Assembly (NCBI GenBank): GCA_013180625.2
Contig: SNVD02013083.1
Coordinates: forward strand, 704,770 to 768,769
DNA length: 64,000 nt
Source of the DNA: Boswellia sacra
Lineage: Eukaryota > Streptophyta > Magnoliopsida > Sapindales > Burseraceae
Direction of reading: 5' to 3'
The notes beneath the pieces are model-generated. The model ran no database searches and was not told the DNA's origin. It worked only from the letters and a program-made list of their open reading frames with translations. A program made the translations under genes and the position numbers. Position 1 is the first letter of the stretch. Each line of letters starts with the position of its first letter. Of the stretch, positions 35,534 to 48,273 are shown in pieces.

Positions 35534-35853
35534 TGTTGGTATCAACGTGTGACACTCTTGCATGTGCCATTCACATGATTATTTTCGACAACTTGTAGAT
35601 AAAAATAGTGTGTTATATTGTTTCTTATTTTACTATTTCTAGAAGTATGATTTATGAAGTACTTGATTCATGATGAAAATCTCTTTAGATTAGGACATTA
35701 TTTGATATATTCTAACTAAATTAGGAGTATACTTATTTGTGTCCTATTTCATTCGGTAGATTACTTATATCACTTCTCAAAGTATTATTCTTTATCCTAA
35801 TTTGAGTTTGATTAAGATTTTTACAAGATTTTGAAGAGATTACAATCGTGCAT

Positions 35854-35885
<32 letters not shown>

Positions 35886-36416
35886 ACGTTATTTTTGCAT
35901 AATATATACAGGTGATGTGTATGTCACGACATTCCAAGAGTCAGATGAGAGCTTCAATGCAAAAATAGGAAATGCTTCTTTGATTTTATTTTATGAGTGT
36001 TTTATTCATGTATGAGAGATTGTGATCGTGCATGAATTTCAATTAAGTGTGTCTGAGTTAGTGTACACTTGAGAAAACTTATGAGTTGAATGTTTATGTA
36101 ATTCAATGTTAGACATCGTGATTATGTTTTACTTAACAGTGTATTATTAAGTTGTTAGTGACAGAGAGTAGGCATTGTCACTAGAGTTTAAGATCTTGTT
36201 GGGATTTTATTTTACAAAAATTAGATCAGTGTGTGAAAGTGAGTCAGTACTGTAAACGATTCTAAAAATTGTACAAACAAGAAATTAGTGAATTGCAGCT
36301 CTAAAACTGTTCGTGGATGTAGGTTTTATAATTGAATCACGTAAAATTCTCATATGCCATTTTACTTTACAGTTTACTGTTATATTACACATAACTTCAT
36401 ACTTCCAGATCTTACA
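35534..36416 (+). repeat. 3' LTR of the copia element
   Basis: 883 bases, TG...CA. It matches the 5' LTR throughout, apart from a (CA)n run at 35853-35880 followed by about 45 bases not found in the 5' LTR. Confidence 0.92.
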
Positions 36417-36421
36417 ATAAC

Positions 36422-37380
36422 AAAGTATTCTTATCTATTGAAATATATTTTTTTGAAAATTAGCTAATTAATAATAAAAATCTATAAAATAATTATATAA
36501 TTATATTTGAAATCTAAGAATTTTTTTAAAATAAAAAACATTATTAGACTATAGCCAAACCACTTGAACCACTCGATGATATGATTAATTTTAAAAAAAT
36601 AATATGTTGTAAACATAATATTAATTAGAGTTTAACATCATAGAACACTAAATATATTAACCTTCTAGTTATTAGTTTAACAAACATCAGTTTATATGAA
36701 ATTGTAAATTATTTTGTAAACTAAGTACTACATATGTTTAGTTAGTAAACTAAATATTGGCATAGTTTAAATTACAAGTTTGTGTTTTATAAGTTATGAC
36801 ATTATGATAAATCTAAATCTAGTCCACCTATGTTTATAAATCAGGTTGTTATCATATGATGTCAATATTTTATGTATAAAAATAATTAAGTTTTTTCAGG
36901 ACAATATTTTAATCAATCATAACCATATAACTTATATAACAAAAAATACAAGCGAAATTACTAATAATTATATTCACAGTTAAATAACCTATTAATAAAT
37001 ACGAACCCGAATTTTTTATCACGTCATACGGTTTTACTCAAGTATCTTAAGTTAACAATAGATACTTTCATTTAAATATTAAAATAAAAATTATATATTA
37101 TTTAAATTTATATATTCTAACCTATTATCCAAAACTCATTTTAATTTGGACATTTCAGACAAAAAGTGAAAAAAAATCACGTAACTATTGCTAACATATT
37201 TCTTTCCAAAAATTTTTTCAACTTATTTTGACTAAATTTGACCATTACCCGAACTCCGCTCCACCCAAAAGGATCTACGATTGCCCGGATCCCAAGAAAA
37301 AAAAACAAAAAAAAGGGTAACATACCGGCCCACTAAAACGCGCCCGTAATTTTCTACCGATATATCCGGTCACCAACTCC
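36422..37380. other. AT-rich spacer and distal promoter of the CCCH gene
   Basis: No gene or repeat is recognised up to about 37200. From about 37330 the sequence turns pyrimidine-rich (cactcacctactccactctc near 37390), which fits a plant core promoter and transcription start region for the following gene. Confidence 0.4.
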
Positions 37381-37603
37381 CGCTTTCACTCACCTACTCC
37401 ACTCTCCCTTCTACCGTCTCTTCCAGTCATCCCTTCTCACTCACCAAAATTTAAATTCCCTTCATTTCACTCAAATTTCAAAATTAAATTCAACCCAAAA
37501 ATTAACCACTAATTTCATTACAATTTTAATTCAATTTTTTTTTTCAATTTCCAGTAATTTCATCGTCAAGTTTGTATTTTCACCGTTCTGTACAGTTCGC
37601 CTG

Positions 37604-38473
37604 GTAAGTTCGTTTCATTTCTTGTTTGGAACTTTCTTGTTTGTTATTGTTGTTGTTGTTATTGTTGATGGATTTCGATTGAATTTATTGAGGTTTTGTT
37701 TGAGTTTGAGTTTTCAGTTTGTGCTTTGAGTTGATTGTTACGATTGGAATATTTGGTGTGGAGTTGTTGTGGTATGTTGATGGTAGTGTATTGTGATGGA
37801 ATCTTATTGGTTGTCTGTTTGGTCGGTGAGAAAATGTGGGAAAACTGATGGAAAATAGAAAGTGAGGTTCTGGTCTTCTGTTTGAAGATTTATTATGCAC
37901 TTAAAATCAAGTTTTTCGGATCCTATTGCATGGTAATTTGGGTTTTCTTTTTTAAATTGAAAAAATTATTTTTTTAATTAAAGTTGTCATATTTGTTGTT
38001 ACTATATTTGATATCCTTTTAGAATTCCAAATTTAAAGATTTTATATATTCACATTGAGTTTTTGTCTGATCAGATTCGGAAAATTAGTGTTTGATTTCC
38101 CTGGTAGCGTACTAAATGTGCAGAGAATTTCTATCCTTCCCTTTTTTGATTTCCAGACTTTTCTTTTCCTATAATAAATATCTTTAAAATTTTATATATT
38201 TTATTGAACATGACTTTGCTTTTCCAGTCGAAAAAAAATTCTTTTTGATAGCTTTTGTTTGAATTCGTGGAGGGTACTTTTTTTTTTCTTTTTTTGGACT
38301 GTATAGTTATTGATGTGAATTGTGGAGTTTTCATTTTATCAAGAGTTCGGTGAGTTTTTGTTCTTTGTTGTTTTTCTTATGTTTTGAGTGGAGAATTGAT
38401 GCTAAAGAATCGTTATCATTAATCAGAATTTTTTTTTTAATTGTGGATATGCTTTGTGTGTTTATTCTTGTAG
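37604..38473 (+). other. Probable 5' UTR intron of the CCCH gene
   Basis: A strong donor ctg|gtaagtt at 37603/37604 and an acceptor tattcttgtag|atcgg at 38473/38474 enclose an 870-base T-rich stretch, with no long frame on the plus strand. Leader introns of this size are common in plant regulatory genes. The exact transcript is inferred. Confidence 0.6.
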
Positions 38474-38491
38474 ATCGGTAGTTGGTTGTGC

Positions 38492-38569
38492 ATGGGTGGC
38501 TTCGTTCTTTTCAGATTATTTTTTGAGCTATTAAATCATGTGCGGTTGTTCAGAGACGTTAAGTTCTAA
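38492..38569 (+). other. Overlapping upstream ORF, 25 codons
   Basis: An ATG at 38492 in the inferred leader opens a 25-codon frame ending TAA at 38567-38569, past the main start at 38538 and in another frame (+1). A scanning ribosome that uses it would miss the main ATG, so it could dampen translation. Its peptide begins MGGFVLFRLFFE. Confidence 0.6.
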
Positions 38570-40739
38570 GGATTTGGCTCCATCAACTTCCCCACAGAGC
38601 AACCCATCGCTAGATAGAAGTATGAGTGAGCCAGCTGAAACAGTTGAGTCAAAATATTCATTTTCCCACTTGCTTGAACTTGCTGCTGATAATGACGTTG
38701 AGGGTTTTAAGAGATCTATTTGTGATGCATCTGCCATTCATGAGGTCGGATTCTGGTATTGTTGCCAACGATTCTCAAAAAAGAAATTTCTTGAGTGGAT
38801 GACCCCATTGATGGTTGCCGCTAAATATGGCAGTATTGATGTTGTGAAACTAATTCTTTCTTCATCAAAGGCCAATGTAAATCTGTCTTGTGGCTTGGAT
38901 AAGAGCACTGCCTTGCATTACGCAGCTTCTGGTGGATCAATTCATGCCATTGATGTAGTCAGGTTGCTTTTACTGGCTGGCGCTGATCCTAATGCCACCG
39001 ATGCCGATGGACGTCGCCCAATAGATGTTATTGTTGCTCATCCTAAACTTCCTAACTCGAGATTTGCCCTTGAGCAGCTTTTGAAGAATGATGGCTCTGT
39101 TTGTTTAGATGATATGCAGGTTTCAACTGTTAGTTTGACATCCAGTTCACCACCTTTTTCATCATCATCATCATCATTATCATTGGATACTTGTTCTTCG
39201 ACTTCTGTTTCAGATGTAACTTTGTCTTCTTTTTGCTGCAAGCCTGATGATATGCATGCCTCTTCTGTAATGGAGAAGAGAGAATACCCCATTGATCCAT
39301 CTCTTCCAGACATCAAAGACAGCATGTATACATCCGATGAATTCCGGATGTTTTCCTTTAAGATCCGGCCTTGTTCCCGAGCTTATTCTCATGATTGGAC
39401 TGAGTGTCCTTTTGCTCATCCAGGTGAGAATGCTAGGAGAAGAGACCCAAGAAAATTCCATTACAGTTGTATGCCATGTCCAGATTTTCGTAAGGGGGCA
39501 TGTGGGCGAGGAGATTTATGTGAGTATGCTCATGGAGTTTTTGAGTCATGGCTACACCCAGCCCAATACAGAACTAGACTCTGCAAGGATGGTACAAGTT
39601 GTTCTCGCCCAGTGTGCTTTTTTGCTCACACATCTGAGGAACTGCGACCTCTTTATGCATCTACTGGATCTGGGGTCCCATCCCCTCGATCAGCCACAGC
39701 CATGGATATGGGCCACATGGCTTCAGCCTTAAACCTGTTGCCTGGCTCCCCCTCAGCTTTTTCTGCAATGTCACCTTCTCTATTTACTTCAACCATGGCT
39801 TCTGCTACTGAAATTTCACACTCGTCCATGGCTTGGCCTCAGCAAAACATCCCAACTTTGCATCTCCCTGGCAGCAACCTTCAAACAAGTCGATTGAGAT
39901 CTTCTCTCAGTGCTAGAGACATCCCAGCAGAGGATCTTGATAAGCTGCAAGATTTTCAAATGCAGCATCAGCAGCTCTTTAATGATATATCTTATCACTC
40001 TCAGCCTCGGTTTGGTACTTCCTCAGCGAATATTTCAGATTGTTCCAAAACTGTAAACCCTACAAATCTTGATAATCTTTTCTATCCTGAAGTCGCCTCT
40101 CCTCGATACTCTGACCAGTTTGCTACTTCAACTGTTTTATCTCCCTCACGTAGATCAGTGGTTCTTAATCAACTCCAACAGCAGCAGAGCATGTTAGCTC
40201 CAATCAAGACAAATTTTTTCTCTCCGAAGAATGCTGATCACTCTCTCTTGCAGGTTCCCTACGGTGTTTCCTCTCCAGGAAGAATGTCACCTCGAAAGGT
40301 GGAGCCTATCTCCCCAATGGGCTCCCGCCTACATGCTCTTGCTCACTATGAGAAGCTCCAGCAACAGTTAAGCAGCCATAGCTCACAGGAACCTGGCTCC
40401 AACTTAGCATTCGATCTTAAGTCTAGCAGTGTTGTTGGTTCACCAGTGAAGTCTTGGTCAAACTGGGAATCCTCTAATGTGAATTGGTCTGTTCAGTTTA
40501 ATGAATTGAACCAATTACGCAAATCATTCCCGTTTGGCTACAGTGAAGAGGTGCCTGATGTTTCATGGGTTCAATCAACAATGAAGGAAACTCCATCGAA
40601 GATCAAAGAAACAACCATTGTCGCACCCTCGAGCATGGCACACTCTGTTGAGGATTCTAATTTAAACCTCCAGAATGAATCCGGTGATCATTTGGGAGTA
40701 TGGCTTGAGCAGTTGCAGCTTGATCAGATCGTTGCTTAG
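38538..40739 (+). CDS. Ankyrin-repeat tandem CCCH zinc-finger protein (RR-TZF family)
   Basis: One intronless frame of 733 residues. Order: N-terminal Ser-rich part; [13 protein letters not shown] at about 45; ankyrin repeats at about 88-165 ([24 protein letters not shown]); a Ser-rich linker; the plant RR region before the fingers ([20 protein letters not shown]); two CCCH fingers at about 313-363 with spacing C-X7-C-X5-C-X3-H-X16-C-X5-C-X4-C-X3-H, which is diagnostic for RR-TZFs; a long Ser/Gln-rich tail with DVSWVQS near the end. Family members bind AU-rich RNA or DNA, shuttle between nucleus and cytoplasmic granules, and act in hormone and abiotic stress responses (Arabidopsis TZF7/OXS2, TZF8, TZF9). 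Length is closest to TZF7 and TZF8. Which one is the true counterpart is not decided here. Confidence 0.95.
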   Translation: MCGCSETLSSKDLAPSTSPQSNPSLDRSMSEPAETVESKYSFSHLLELAADNDVEGFKRSICDASAIHEVGFWYCCQRFSKKKFLEWMTPLMVAAKYGSIDVVKLILSSSKANVNLSCGLDKSTALHYAASGGSIHAIDVVRLLLLAGADPNATDADGRRPIDVIVAHPKLPNSRFALEQLLKNDGSVCLDDMQVSTVSLTSSSPPFSSSSSSLSLDTCSSTSVSDVTLSSFCCKPDDMHASSVMEKREYPIDPSLPDIKDSMYTSDEFRMFSFKIRPCSRAYSHDWTECPFAHPGENARRRDPRKFHYSCMPCPDFRKGACGRGDLCEYAHGVFESWLHPAQYRTRLCKDGTSCSRPVCFFAHTSEELRPLYASTGSGVPSPRSATAMDMGHMASALNLLPGSPSAFSAMSPSLFTSTMASATEISHSSMAWPQQNIPTLHLPGSNLQTSRLRSSLSARDIPAEDLDKLQDFQMQHQQLFNDISYHSQPRFGTSSANISDCSKTVNPTNLDNLFYPEVASPRYSDQFATSTVLSPSRRSVVLNQLQQQQSMLAPIKTNFFSPKNADHSLLQVPYGVSSPGRMSPRKVEPISPMGSRLHALAHYEKLQQQLSSHSSQEPGSNLAFDLKSSSVVGSPVKSWSNWESSNVNWSVQFNELNQLRKSFPFGYSEEVPDVSWVQSTMKETPSKIKETTIVAPSSMAHSVEDSNLNLQNESGDHLGVWLEQLQLDQIVA

Positions 40740-43700
40740 GAAAAATTGATAACAGTTTTTACTAAACCTCGAAGATGGTTAAAGCTGAGTTATTAGTTTA
40801 TTAATCGTTCGTTGTTGGTAATAAGTCATTTTTTAGTTGATTGGTGATATGCAGTTAAGAAGATGATAGTAAAAAAACAGAAGGGGAAGAATGAAGTTCA
40901 GAGAAAAATTCATCTCCATTTTTTTATACGTTCATTTATTGCATTACCAAAGAAGTCGGCAAGGGATGACAATACCTGTCTGGAATAGCAAACACCCAAC
41001 TCAGGTTAGGTAGTTTTCTTGCCATACTTTGCATGATCTCAGTCTCTATTTTTTTTTTTTTCTTCAATGAAGTATATTATTGTTCTTGAAACAGTTTCCA
41101 TGTTTCACTGTAACGGGGTTGATTGTCCCCTTTTTCATTATTATTTATATTTATTATTGTTGTTGTTGTTTTCATCTCAGATGAATTTGTAATGAGTCTT
41201 AAACATTGTGAAGATGGCTATATTCTTTCAATATTTTAAATATTATTTTCTCCTTCCCATATGCTTGGCTGTTTCTCTCTATTCAATTTACTATTAAAGA
41301 ATTGTGACATGTGATGAGGTGGATCCCAATAAGTGGGATGGTGGGTGAGGACTTGGTGATGGGTGTGGTGGAGAGTTGTTATGTATTCTGCCAATCTTTA
41401 ATAAGAAGATTAATTGTGGGGTGGGGAATATCTTGTCTAACCACAACTAGATGGTGATGTGGAACCTACTTTATTGATGATGGGGGAGGCTTTTAAGGTA
41501 TCATGTAACCAAGATATGATGCCATCCCACTCGTTCCTCTAGTTGTTGTTGTTGTTGTTCTGTCTTTATCGTAGTGGGGAATTCTTAAATGTTGATGTCA
41601 CATGTTGGCCATATTGCTGAGATATATAAGTAATGGGTTTTCTTTTTTTTTTAGTACACATAGTGGGTTTTTTTTTTTGGAAAGCTATAGTTCCTTATTA
41701 TCCTCCAAAATGATGAAAATTACTCTATGATGTGGTAAGTAGTATGATGGATGATATTAATTATTATAATACATGCTAAAAGATTCTATACGTTAAAAAA
41801 TTAATTTCGTTCGAAAACGTGAAATACCGGAATCCAAAAAAAAATTATTCAGTAAATTTTGAAAGGAAGAAAAATTTTATGAGACTTTAGAGATTCAATG
41901 TTTTGATAGAGAAAACCATTGAAAATATAATGATCTTGAAATTCAATTCATTAGGATTAAAAAAAAAAACTGTTGTTTTGAATTGTTGAAAAAAGAACTT
42001 TATACAAAGTGAAGAAGAATAGGATTTTTTTAATTTTTAATTTATTTATTTTTTATATATAGAATTTCAAAGATGATTCATTGAAATGCAGAATTTTACC
42101 TTATGGAGTTTATCAATTAGCAAGAAAAGGTGAATTGAAATTATTTGCTTTACAAGAAATCAATCGCTTGATTCTAAAAGATACCAACAAGAAGACAAAA
42201 TGATACTTAGTTGATATTATGTTAGCCCATATAATAAGTCATCTCATTCCAAGTTTGTATTCAAATGCTCAGTTAACAATTCTTTAGACTCAATTAATTA
42301 ATTAAATTAAAAGCCTATTGTCAAACCGACAGATGTTTCTTCAAGTCATTATCATACAAAGACATCTTTATTAATTTATATGTTGATATGTCATTCCGAG
42401 GAGATAAGTATCTTTACATATAATAAGTTTCTACAGAAAATCACCTTTAGATTTATTTTTCTTGGCCTTCCTAAGTTTATTTTTATCCATAAAATACTCT
42501 CTAAAAGTCCAGAATGAGGACTAGAAATTGGCTTGATTTTCACCTAGCTGAAAAATATGACAATTCAATCAATAAATTAACCAAATTAGAACTGACATGA
42601 TCTTCTAAGAAAATTATTCAATGAATAAAAAGAAAATAGAGATGAAAATGACTCAATAAATTATGTTGAAAGACTATTACTCCCAAATATTTAGGAGATA
42701 GATCAGGACCTCAAAATTGTATAAAAAATTTTAACACATGTTTGTTAAGTGTAAGTTATATTCAATCTAATAGTGATTAGACTCTTAATATTTCGAAACA
42801 AGATATCAACTTAAACTAAACTAAAAAATAAAAATCTAATAATAAGCTGTAATGAATAATTAATTTGCTAGAGTAATAAAACAAATTATTCCAATCAAGT
42901 TCTATGAGACAAAGCATCATAATCTCATTTTGATGAAGTGGGGATAGAGATAAAGAGAAAGCTTAGTAGAAATTGATAACATTTACCGGTGCAATAAGAT
43001 GTATCATTGAAAATGAGAATGATATGTTTGCTTAATATTAGCCTTATATCCTTACTTAATAACTTAATATTTTGAGTCAAATGATTACTTAACATATTAT
43101 AAAAATAAAGGTCCAAAATTTGAGGCTTATGTGTATGTATTATTTTTTGTGTGTATTTGAGTTGGGTTTGACTATAAATAAAAATTATAAAAGATATGAT
43201 CAGCAAAAAGAGGCATCAACAATGAACAAATTCCATAACTGTGTGAAAAAATATTCTTTCAATGGAAGATGTAATGCAGAATCCAAAGTCCAAGAAGACA
43301 AATGAAAAAAGGAAAAAAGAATCCGAAATCTTACAAAAGATATTCCATAGTCAGTTGCTGTACCGATTCAACTTGTCTGCAGATTGCGGTCCTTTCTTAC
43401 CAGCAGCAGCAAAGAGAATAGTAAAACATGATAATTAAGAAGCCAACCACAGCCCATTGGAAAGAAAGAGAAAAGAAATCTGAAGTAATGACAGTTTAGA
43501 ATCACAATGATGTTAGGATAAGAACAACTGACCAAGACTCCCATGCATGCAAATTTATTCCAAGATTGAGAATAACTAGTTGATGCTGGGAATGACTAAA
43601 AATCGAAAAGGCAGAATAAAATCAAACTATTTAACAACTGGCTCTAGATAAAAACAGCACTAGAACACACTTACCAGAATTGATGCCAAAAGTAAAAAAA

Positions 43701-44482
43701 AAAAAAAAAGTTCTAAATGACTCTTAGAACATTGAGAAGACCTTCCTTTGCTTTCTTTTTTTTTTTTTTTTCCTGTTTTTCTTTTAAATGAAAGACCAAG
43801 TCCTAAATGCCACCAGAATTGGTCCAGAACATTTTTCAATTCACATAGCTTAATTTGGATGTCAATCTGTCTAAACAAGGATAATGACAGTAAGCATAAC
43901 ACATATTTGGACTCCAAAAAATTTTCAGATCACTACAGCCCTGATTAATCTGTAAATACAGATAATCAGATGCAGCAAAAGATTTCTATAACATCACTAA
44001 GTGTCTATACCTGATTTCACATATTTAATAGAATTTGGAGATATTGTTGTTTTTAATACTATATGCACTACTAAAATCCTCACGAATATACAATATATCA
44101 CTACCAGTGTTCATATTGTTGCCACTTCTTCCTTGACATAGTCTACGTCCCTCCAACCTTGTATTGGCTTCAAAGTCTTCTAAGATTTTTTCCTTCAGCT
44201 GAAAGCAACCAACAAATATGAGAGAACAAGTATCAGGAAATTTTTTAACAGTGTTCATCAAGCCTCAGCAATCTTGCCTTCGATAAGCAGGGACCTGTAA
44301 TTAATTAATGAAATGGGAAAGAATTCTTCTCCCACTAATCCAAATAACATGTTAACTTAGTTAATAATAATTAACACTGAACCTTACAGTCTTAGAGATC
44401 GTGATTGTGGCCAAGTTCATGCTGCTCAACCAATTTCATAAATGAGCTTCTCAACATAGCTGAAAAAGTTCCTGACTTAAAC
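40740..44482. other. 3' UTR of the CCCH gene and long intergenic spacer
   Basis: The first 400-500 bases are probably 3' UTR (T-rich, with a GTT repeat near 41160). The rest, to the PPR stop at 44483, is AT-rich. It holds short frames of no recognisable content, and a GTT run near 41540. The part next to 44483 probably includes the 3' UTR of the PPR gene on the other strand. Confidence 0.4.
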
Positions 44483-47137
44483 CTAATCCTCTTCATCATG
44501 CAATGCCTGGCAAAAATCGGGCACATATCCGACTTCTTTGATGGAGGATAACAATGAACTCAAAATTTTGTATATCTTGTCAGAAAGAGGATGTGATCTA
44601 CTTCCAGCAGTAAAAGAGTGAATCTGATTTCTGACAACAATCATGCTAATCCCTGGAGGCTTTTTTAGACCCTTTCCCTGCAGCCATGTTCTTGTTTGTC
44701 TGACTTCTGACCAAAGACCAGCTGATGCATAAATATTAGATATTAAGACATAGTTCCCTGCATTCATTGGTTCTAATTCAACAAGTTTTTCAAAAATGTG
44801 TTTAGCTTCTGTAGTGTCAACATGAAGTCGGCTAGCACTAAGTAGAGCCCTCCACACCGTTGCATCTGGTTCAATAGGCATGGAGTTGATGAACTCTTTA
44901 GCTTCGTCTAAGCAGCCCCCACGACCAAGAAGGTCAACCACACAACCATAGTGAGCAAGCTCAGGGGTGATGTTAAAATCATGAATCATGGAATGAAAAA
45001 TCTGTAATCCTTCCTCTATTAAACCAGAATGACTGCAAGCAGATAGAAGGGATATGAATGTTACTCCGTTTGGCTGGAAACCGTCTTCCAACATTTGTAA
45101 GAAGGCAAGAATAGCATCATGTCCACGACCATGCATACCATAGCTAGTTATGATGGCATTCCATGAAATGATGTTTCTCCTTGGCAAGGTTATAAAAATC
45201 TTCTCAGCATTTTTCATACTGCCACATCTTGCATACATTGTTATGAAAGCATTTGCAAGAGACAAATTGAAACTCATATAGGACACCCTTCGTGTTACAT
45301 ACGCATGTAAGCATTGACCATGAGCCAGATTGGCAAGATGGGTACATGAGGAGAGAATATTTATGATCGTGACTGAGTTTGGCTCTACTTCAGAAATCAT
45401 TTGGTTAAAGAGTAACACAGCTTTGTTAGCATCATTATTTTTAATATAACTGGTAATTAAAGCGTTCCATGAGATCAAATCCCTATGTGGAAAGCCATCA
45501 AATAAATTCCTTGCAGTTGCTTCATCTCCACAATCCATATACATATCAGTAAGTGAAGTGTTTAATGACTGGTCTATTTCAATACCATGTTTTATTGCAA
45601 AACCATGTAACGATCTCCCAATATTAAGACTATTTTCACCTTTACAAGAAGCAAGGAGAGCTATCAGTGTGTGAGAGTTAGTTATGATTTCAGACTTTCG
45701 CATTGTTCCAAAGAATTTCCATGCTTCATCTATCAAATTGTTACGTGCCAGTGCCAGGATCAAAGTGTTATATGAGACAACATCTACGTCACTCATCTCA
45801 CTGAAAACATTCTTGACTGATTCACAATTTTGCTCAGCATACATACTTAGAAATGCATTTCCGATAGAAGCATCTAACTTCATCCCACTCTTGATTGCAA
45901 GAGCATGTAAGCTCTTACCTTCTTCGAAGCTATTGGCTAACTCTTCACATAGAGATAGAATAATAACAATGGTTCTTCCATCTTCTCTGATACCTTCTTT
46001 ACGCATTCTAACAAAGAAACTAATAGCTTCCTCATAATACCCATATTCAATGTATGTGGATATCATAGAATTCCACAAAGCAACATCATGGTTGGGTATG
46101 GCATCAAATAATCGACATGAAAACTCAAAATTTCCAATCTCTCTATACATATTAAGCAGCGCATTCACTAAGAACAAATCATTGATACACCTAAACTTAA
46201 CAGCCATTGCATGGATTTGCATGCCCAATTTAAGAGATCCAAATCCTGCACAAGCCTGAATAACAACCAATTTTGTAATGGAATCAAACTCAAAACCATC
46301 CATAACCATTCTTTCAAAAAGCTTCAAAGCTTTAAAGAACTCCCCATTGTCAAGATACCCGCTGATCATTGCATTCCAGCTCACAGCATTCTTAACAGCC
46401 ATAGAATCGAAAACAAGATGTGAAATTCCCAGATCAAGAGCCAAATAAAACCCAGTCAAAGCAGTTCCCACATGAGGATCAGATTCAAAAAGTCCATTCC
46501 TCAAACAAAAACCATGAATCTCCTTCCCTAACCTCAAATTTACTAACTCCTCACATGCCGAAAGCAACGCTACCACAGTGCGAGAATTAGGCCTCAAACC
46601 CTCCTCTTGCATCTTAATAACCAACAAAATCGCTTCCTCATAATACCCACACTCCACATACCCATTCATCATAGCGTTCCAAGCAACCAAATCTCTCTCA
46701 CGCATTCCATCAAACACATCAAGCGCATCTTCAAGAAACCCGCATTTGCTGTAAAAATCAACCAGAGCCGTCCCAACTCGAACATTTTCAATCAAATCCG
46801 TCCCCCGGATACGATCATGCAATCTCTTCCCTCTCTCCACAGCATTAAGCCGCATGCAAGCCTTAATTACTAGGGGCAAAATGGTGGAATCAGGTAGTAT
46901 GTTAAGAGATTCCGTTTGGGTATACGTAGAGAGAATTGCATGGTCATTTTTGAGGCTGATTTGTTGTTTAATAATTGAATTATAGGATCTTTTTGGGTCA
47001 TTTTTCACTTTATTTTGTTTAAAACCAATAAAGGGTTTTTGAAGACCTGAACTCAAAGCTAAAGCCATTCTCAAGAGTTTGTTAACATTTGGCGGGGCTA
47101 GGATTTGGGGCTTTTGATTTTCAGTTAAAGCTGTCAC
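44483..47137 (-). CDS. PLS-class pentatricopeptide repeat protein, E/E+ subgroup
   Basis: An intronless frame of 884 residues starts at ATG 47137 and stops at 44483. The N-terminus of about 60 residues is rich in Lys, Leu and Ser and could target mitochondria or chloroplasts. PPR motifs of P, L and S type cover about residues 90-760 (VAWNAMMNGYVECG, VSWNAMISGYLDNG, ISWNAIITSYGMHG), giving about seven PLS triplets. E and E+ motifs follow (YVLISNIYASAGLWSEV, PPGISMIVV, then GYVPDFCQALHDEED). It ends where a DYW domain would begin, so it has no deaminase of its own; such proteins edit organelle RNA by recruiting a DYW partner, or act in splicing or stability. No internal stop or shift is seen. 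Confidence 0.92.
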   Translation of the reverse strand: MTALTENQKPQILAPPNVNKLLRMALALSSGLQKPFIGFKQNKVKNDPKRSYNSIIKQQISLKNDHAILSTYTQTESLNILPDSTILPLVIKACMRLNAVERGKRLHDRIRGTDLIENVRVGTALVDFYSKCGFLEDALDVFDGMRERDLVAWNAMMNGYVECGYYEEAILLVIKMQEEGLRPNSRTVVALLSACEELVNLRLGKEIHGFCLRNGLFESDPHVGTALTGFYLALDLGISHLVFDSMAVKNAVSWNAMISGYLDNGEFFKALKLFERMVMDGFEFDSITKLVVIQACAGFGSLKLGMQIHAMAVKFRCINDLFLVNALLNMYREIGNFEFSCRLFDAIPNHDVALWNSMISTYIEYGYYEEAISFFVRMRKEGIREDGRTIVIILSLCEELANSFEEGKSLHALAIKSGMKLDASIGNAFLSMYAEQNCESVKNVFSEMSDVDVVSYNTLILALARNNLIDEAWKFFGTMRKSEIITNSHTLIALLASCKGENSLNIGRSLHGFAIKHGIEIDQSLNTSLTDMYMDCGDEATARNLFDGFPHRDLISWNALITSYIKNNDANKAVLLFNQMISEVEPNSVTIINILSSCTHLANLAHGQCLHAYVTRRVSYMSFNLSLANAFITMYARCGSMKNAEKIFITLPRRNIISWNAIITSYGMHGRGHDAILAFLQMLEDGFQPNGVTFISLLSACSHSGLIEEGLQIFHSMIHDFNITPELAHYGCVVDLLGRGGCLDEAKEFINSMPIEPDATVWRALLSASRLHVDTTEAKHIFEKLVELEPMNAGNYVLISNIYASAGLWSEVRQTRTWLQGKGLKKPPGISMIVVRNQIHSFTAGSRSHPLSDKIYKILSSLLSSIKEVGYVPDFCQALHDEED

Positions 47138-47918
47138 TTGGGCTGGGCTGGGCTGCTGGGCCGGGGTAGTCCATGTGCAAAAATCGAAATTTATTTTAGT
47201 CTAATTCAGCGCATTTACCAGTCTCGTCTTTTGGCAAAATTAGGGGTGCTTTCGACTTTCGAGTTCTTCGATTAAAAATTGAATGCAATTTTTATTTCTA
47301 AAACTACTATTTTAGGGCTAATTAGTGTCAAATTAGGGTAAATTACTACATTGGTCGAGTTGAGGGACTTTCTTGAACTTTAATATAGCCCTAATTTTTA
47401 TGATTGTTCAGCCAAATTCAACTTTAAAAAGACAAAAAATACTTTCCTAAATAAGGTGTGAGAAAGTACTACAAAATTTCATAGTCGAGTTAGTATCAGT
47501 TCAATGTCTGTAACGAATGTTATCTACTAATGCATCCAACAATTTATCTGAAAGTACATATTTGTTATAAAATGTTGAACTTGAATACGTTATTAAAAAA
47601 AAATGTTTACTAAAACTCATACATTTAGCTCTTGCTTATTTTCTTTATCTCCCTCCTGTACTCTCTTTCACTCACACCCATTTTGACTTGAGCGTTCTTA
47701 TGTTCACTTGTTCCACTATACACTTTCAACTTAATTCATTTCCAATGACTTATTTTTTTTGTCAACTTAAATACTAATTTATATATAATATACACAACAT
47801 TTTCTTATACTTTTGTTGAACTTCTGAAGAGACTAAACCAATAATTTTTTAATATAATATTTTTAAAGTAAAGAAAAAAAATCCTGACTAAGACATTTAT
47901 ATCACATTATCAGTGATT
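47138..47918. other. 5' flank of the E-type PPR gene, up to the palindrome
   Basis: Within 60 bases of the start the sequence is GC-rich (gggctgggctgggctgctgg near 47140), then it becomes AT-rich. No gene is recognised. The sequence matching the right window end begins at 47919, so the true left limit of the palindrome could lie further left. Confidence 0.45.
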
Positions 47919-48273
47919 TTGTAGACAAATGTAATGGCTTTTTCTTAGATCAGCCAGGTAGTTGCATGTGTTGATCGCATGTAAAGTTTGTCACATTTTT
48001 TCATGGAAAAGACATTAGAAATTGCAAGAATATAATTGCTACAATTTTCATTAGAGGCAAAAGTCCCATAGAACTTCATTCTTTTCCCCTTTACACGTAT
48101 ATGTGGTACTTTTTCCTATATTTTCTGTACACTACACAAAAGGAAGGGAAAAGGTAGGAAAATGCGTACATTGCCAAAATTAATGTTTCCATGAAAAGAA
48201 AATTGTGGAAAAAAATTGCATCTTCCGATAACCTGCAAAGCTAATAGCCGAAACCAACATGAAAAAATCCAGT

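Larger units (their letters stand above)
26501..36416 (+). mobile_element. Ty1/copia LTR retrotransposon, Sirevirus-like, decayed
   Basis: Two LTRs (26501-27343 and 35534-36416) start TGTTGG and end TTACA. The 5-bp target duplication ATAAC at 26496-26500 and 36417-36421 is perfect. The order gag, protease, integrase, reverse transcriptase, RNase H is that of Ty1/copia. A coiled-coil-like region after the gag zinc knuckle and an extra ORF after pol resemble Sireviruses. Frameshifts and stops are spread over all coding parts, and the LTRs differ at roughly one base in ten over their first 230 bases by eye, so the copy is old and inactive. A hAT-like element is nested at 32069-33111. Confidence 0.93.

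Noticed and set aside
38531..39998. Minus-strand and second-frame open frames in the CCCH gene
   Set aside because: They overlap the 733-residue frame with its complete ankyrin and zinc-finger domains and have no support of their own.
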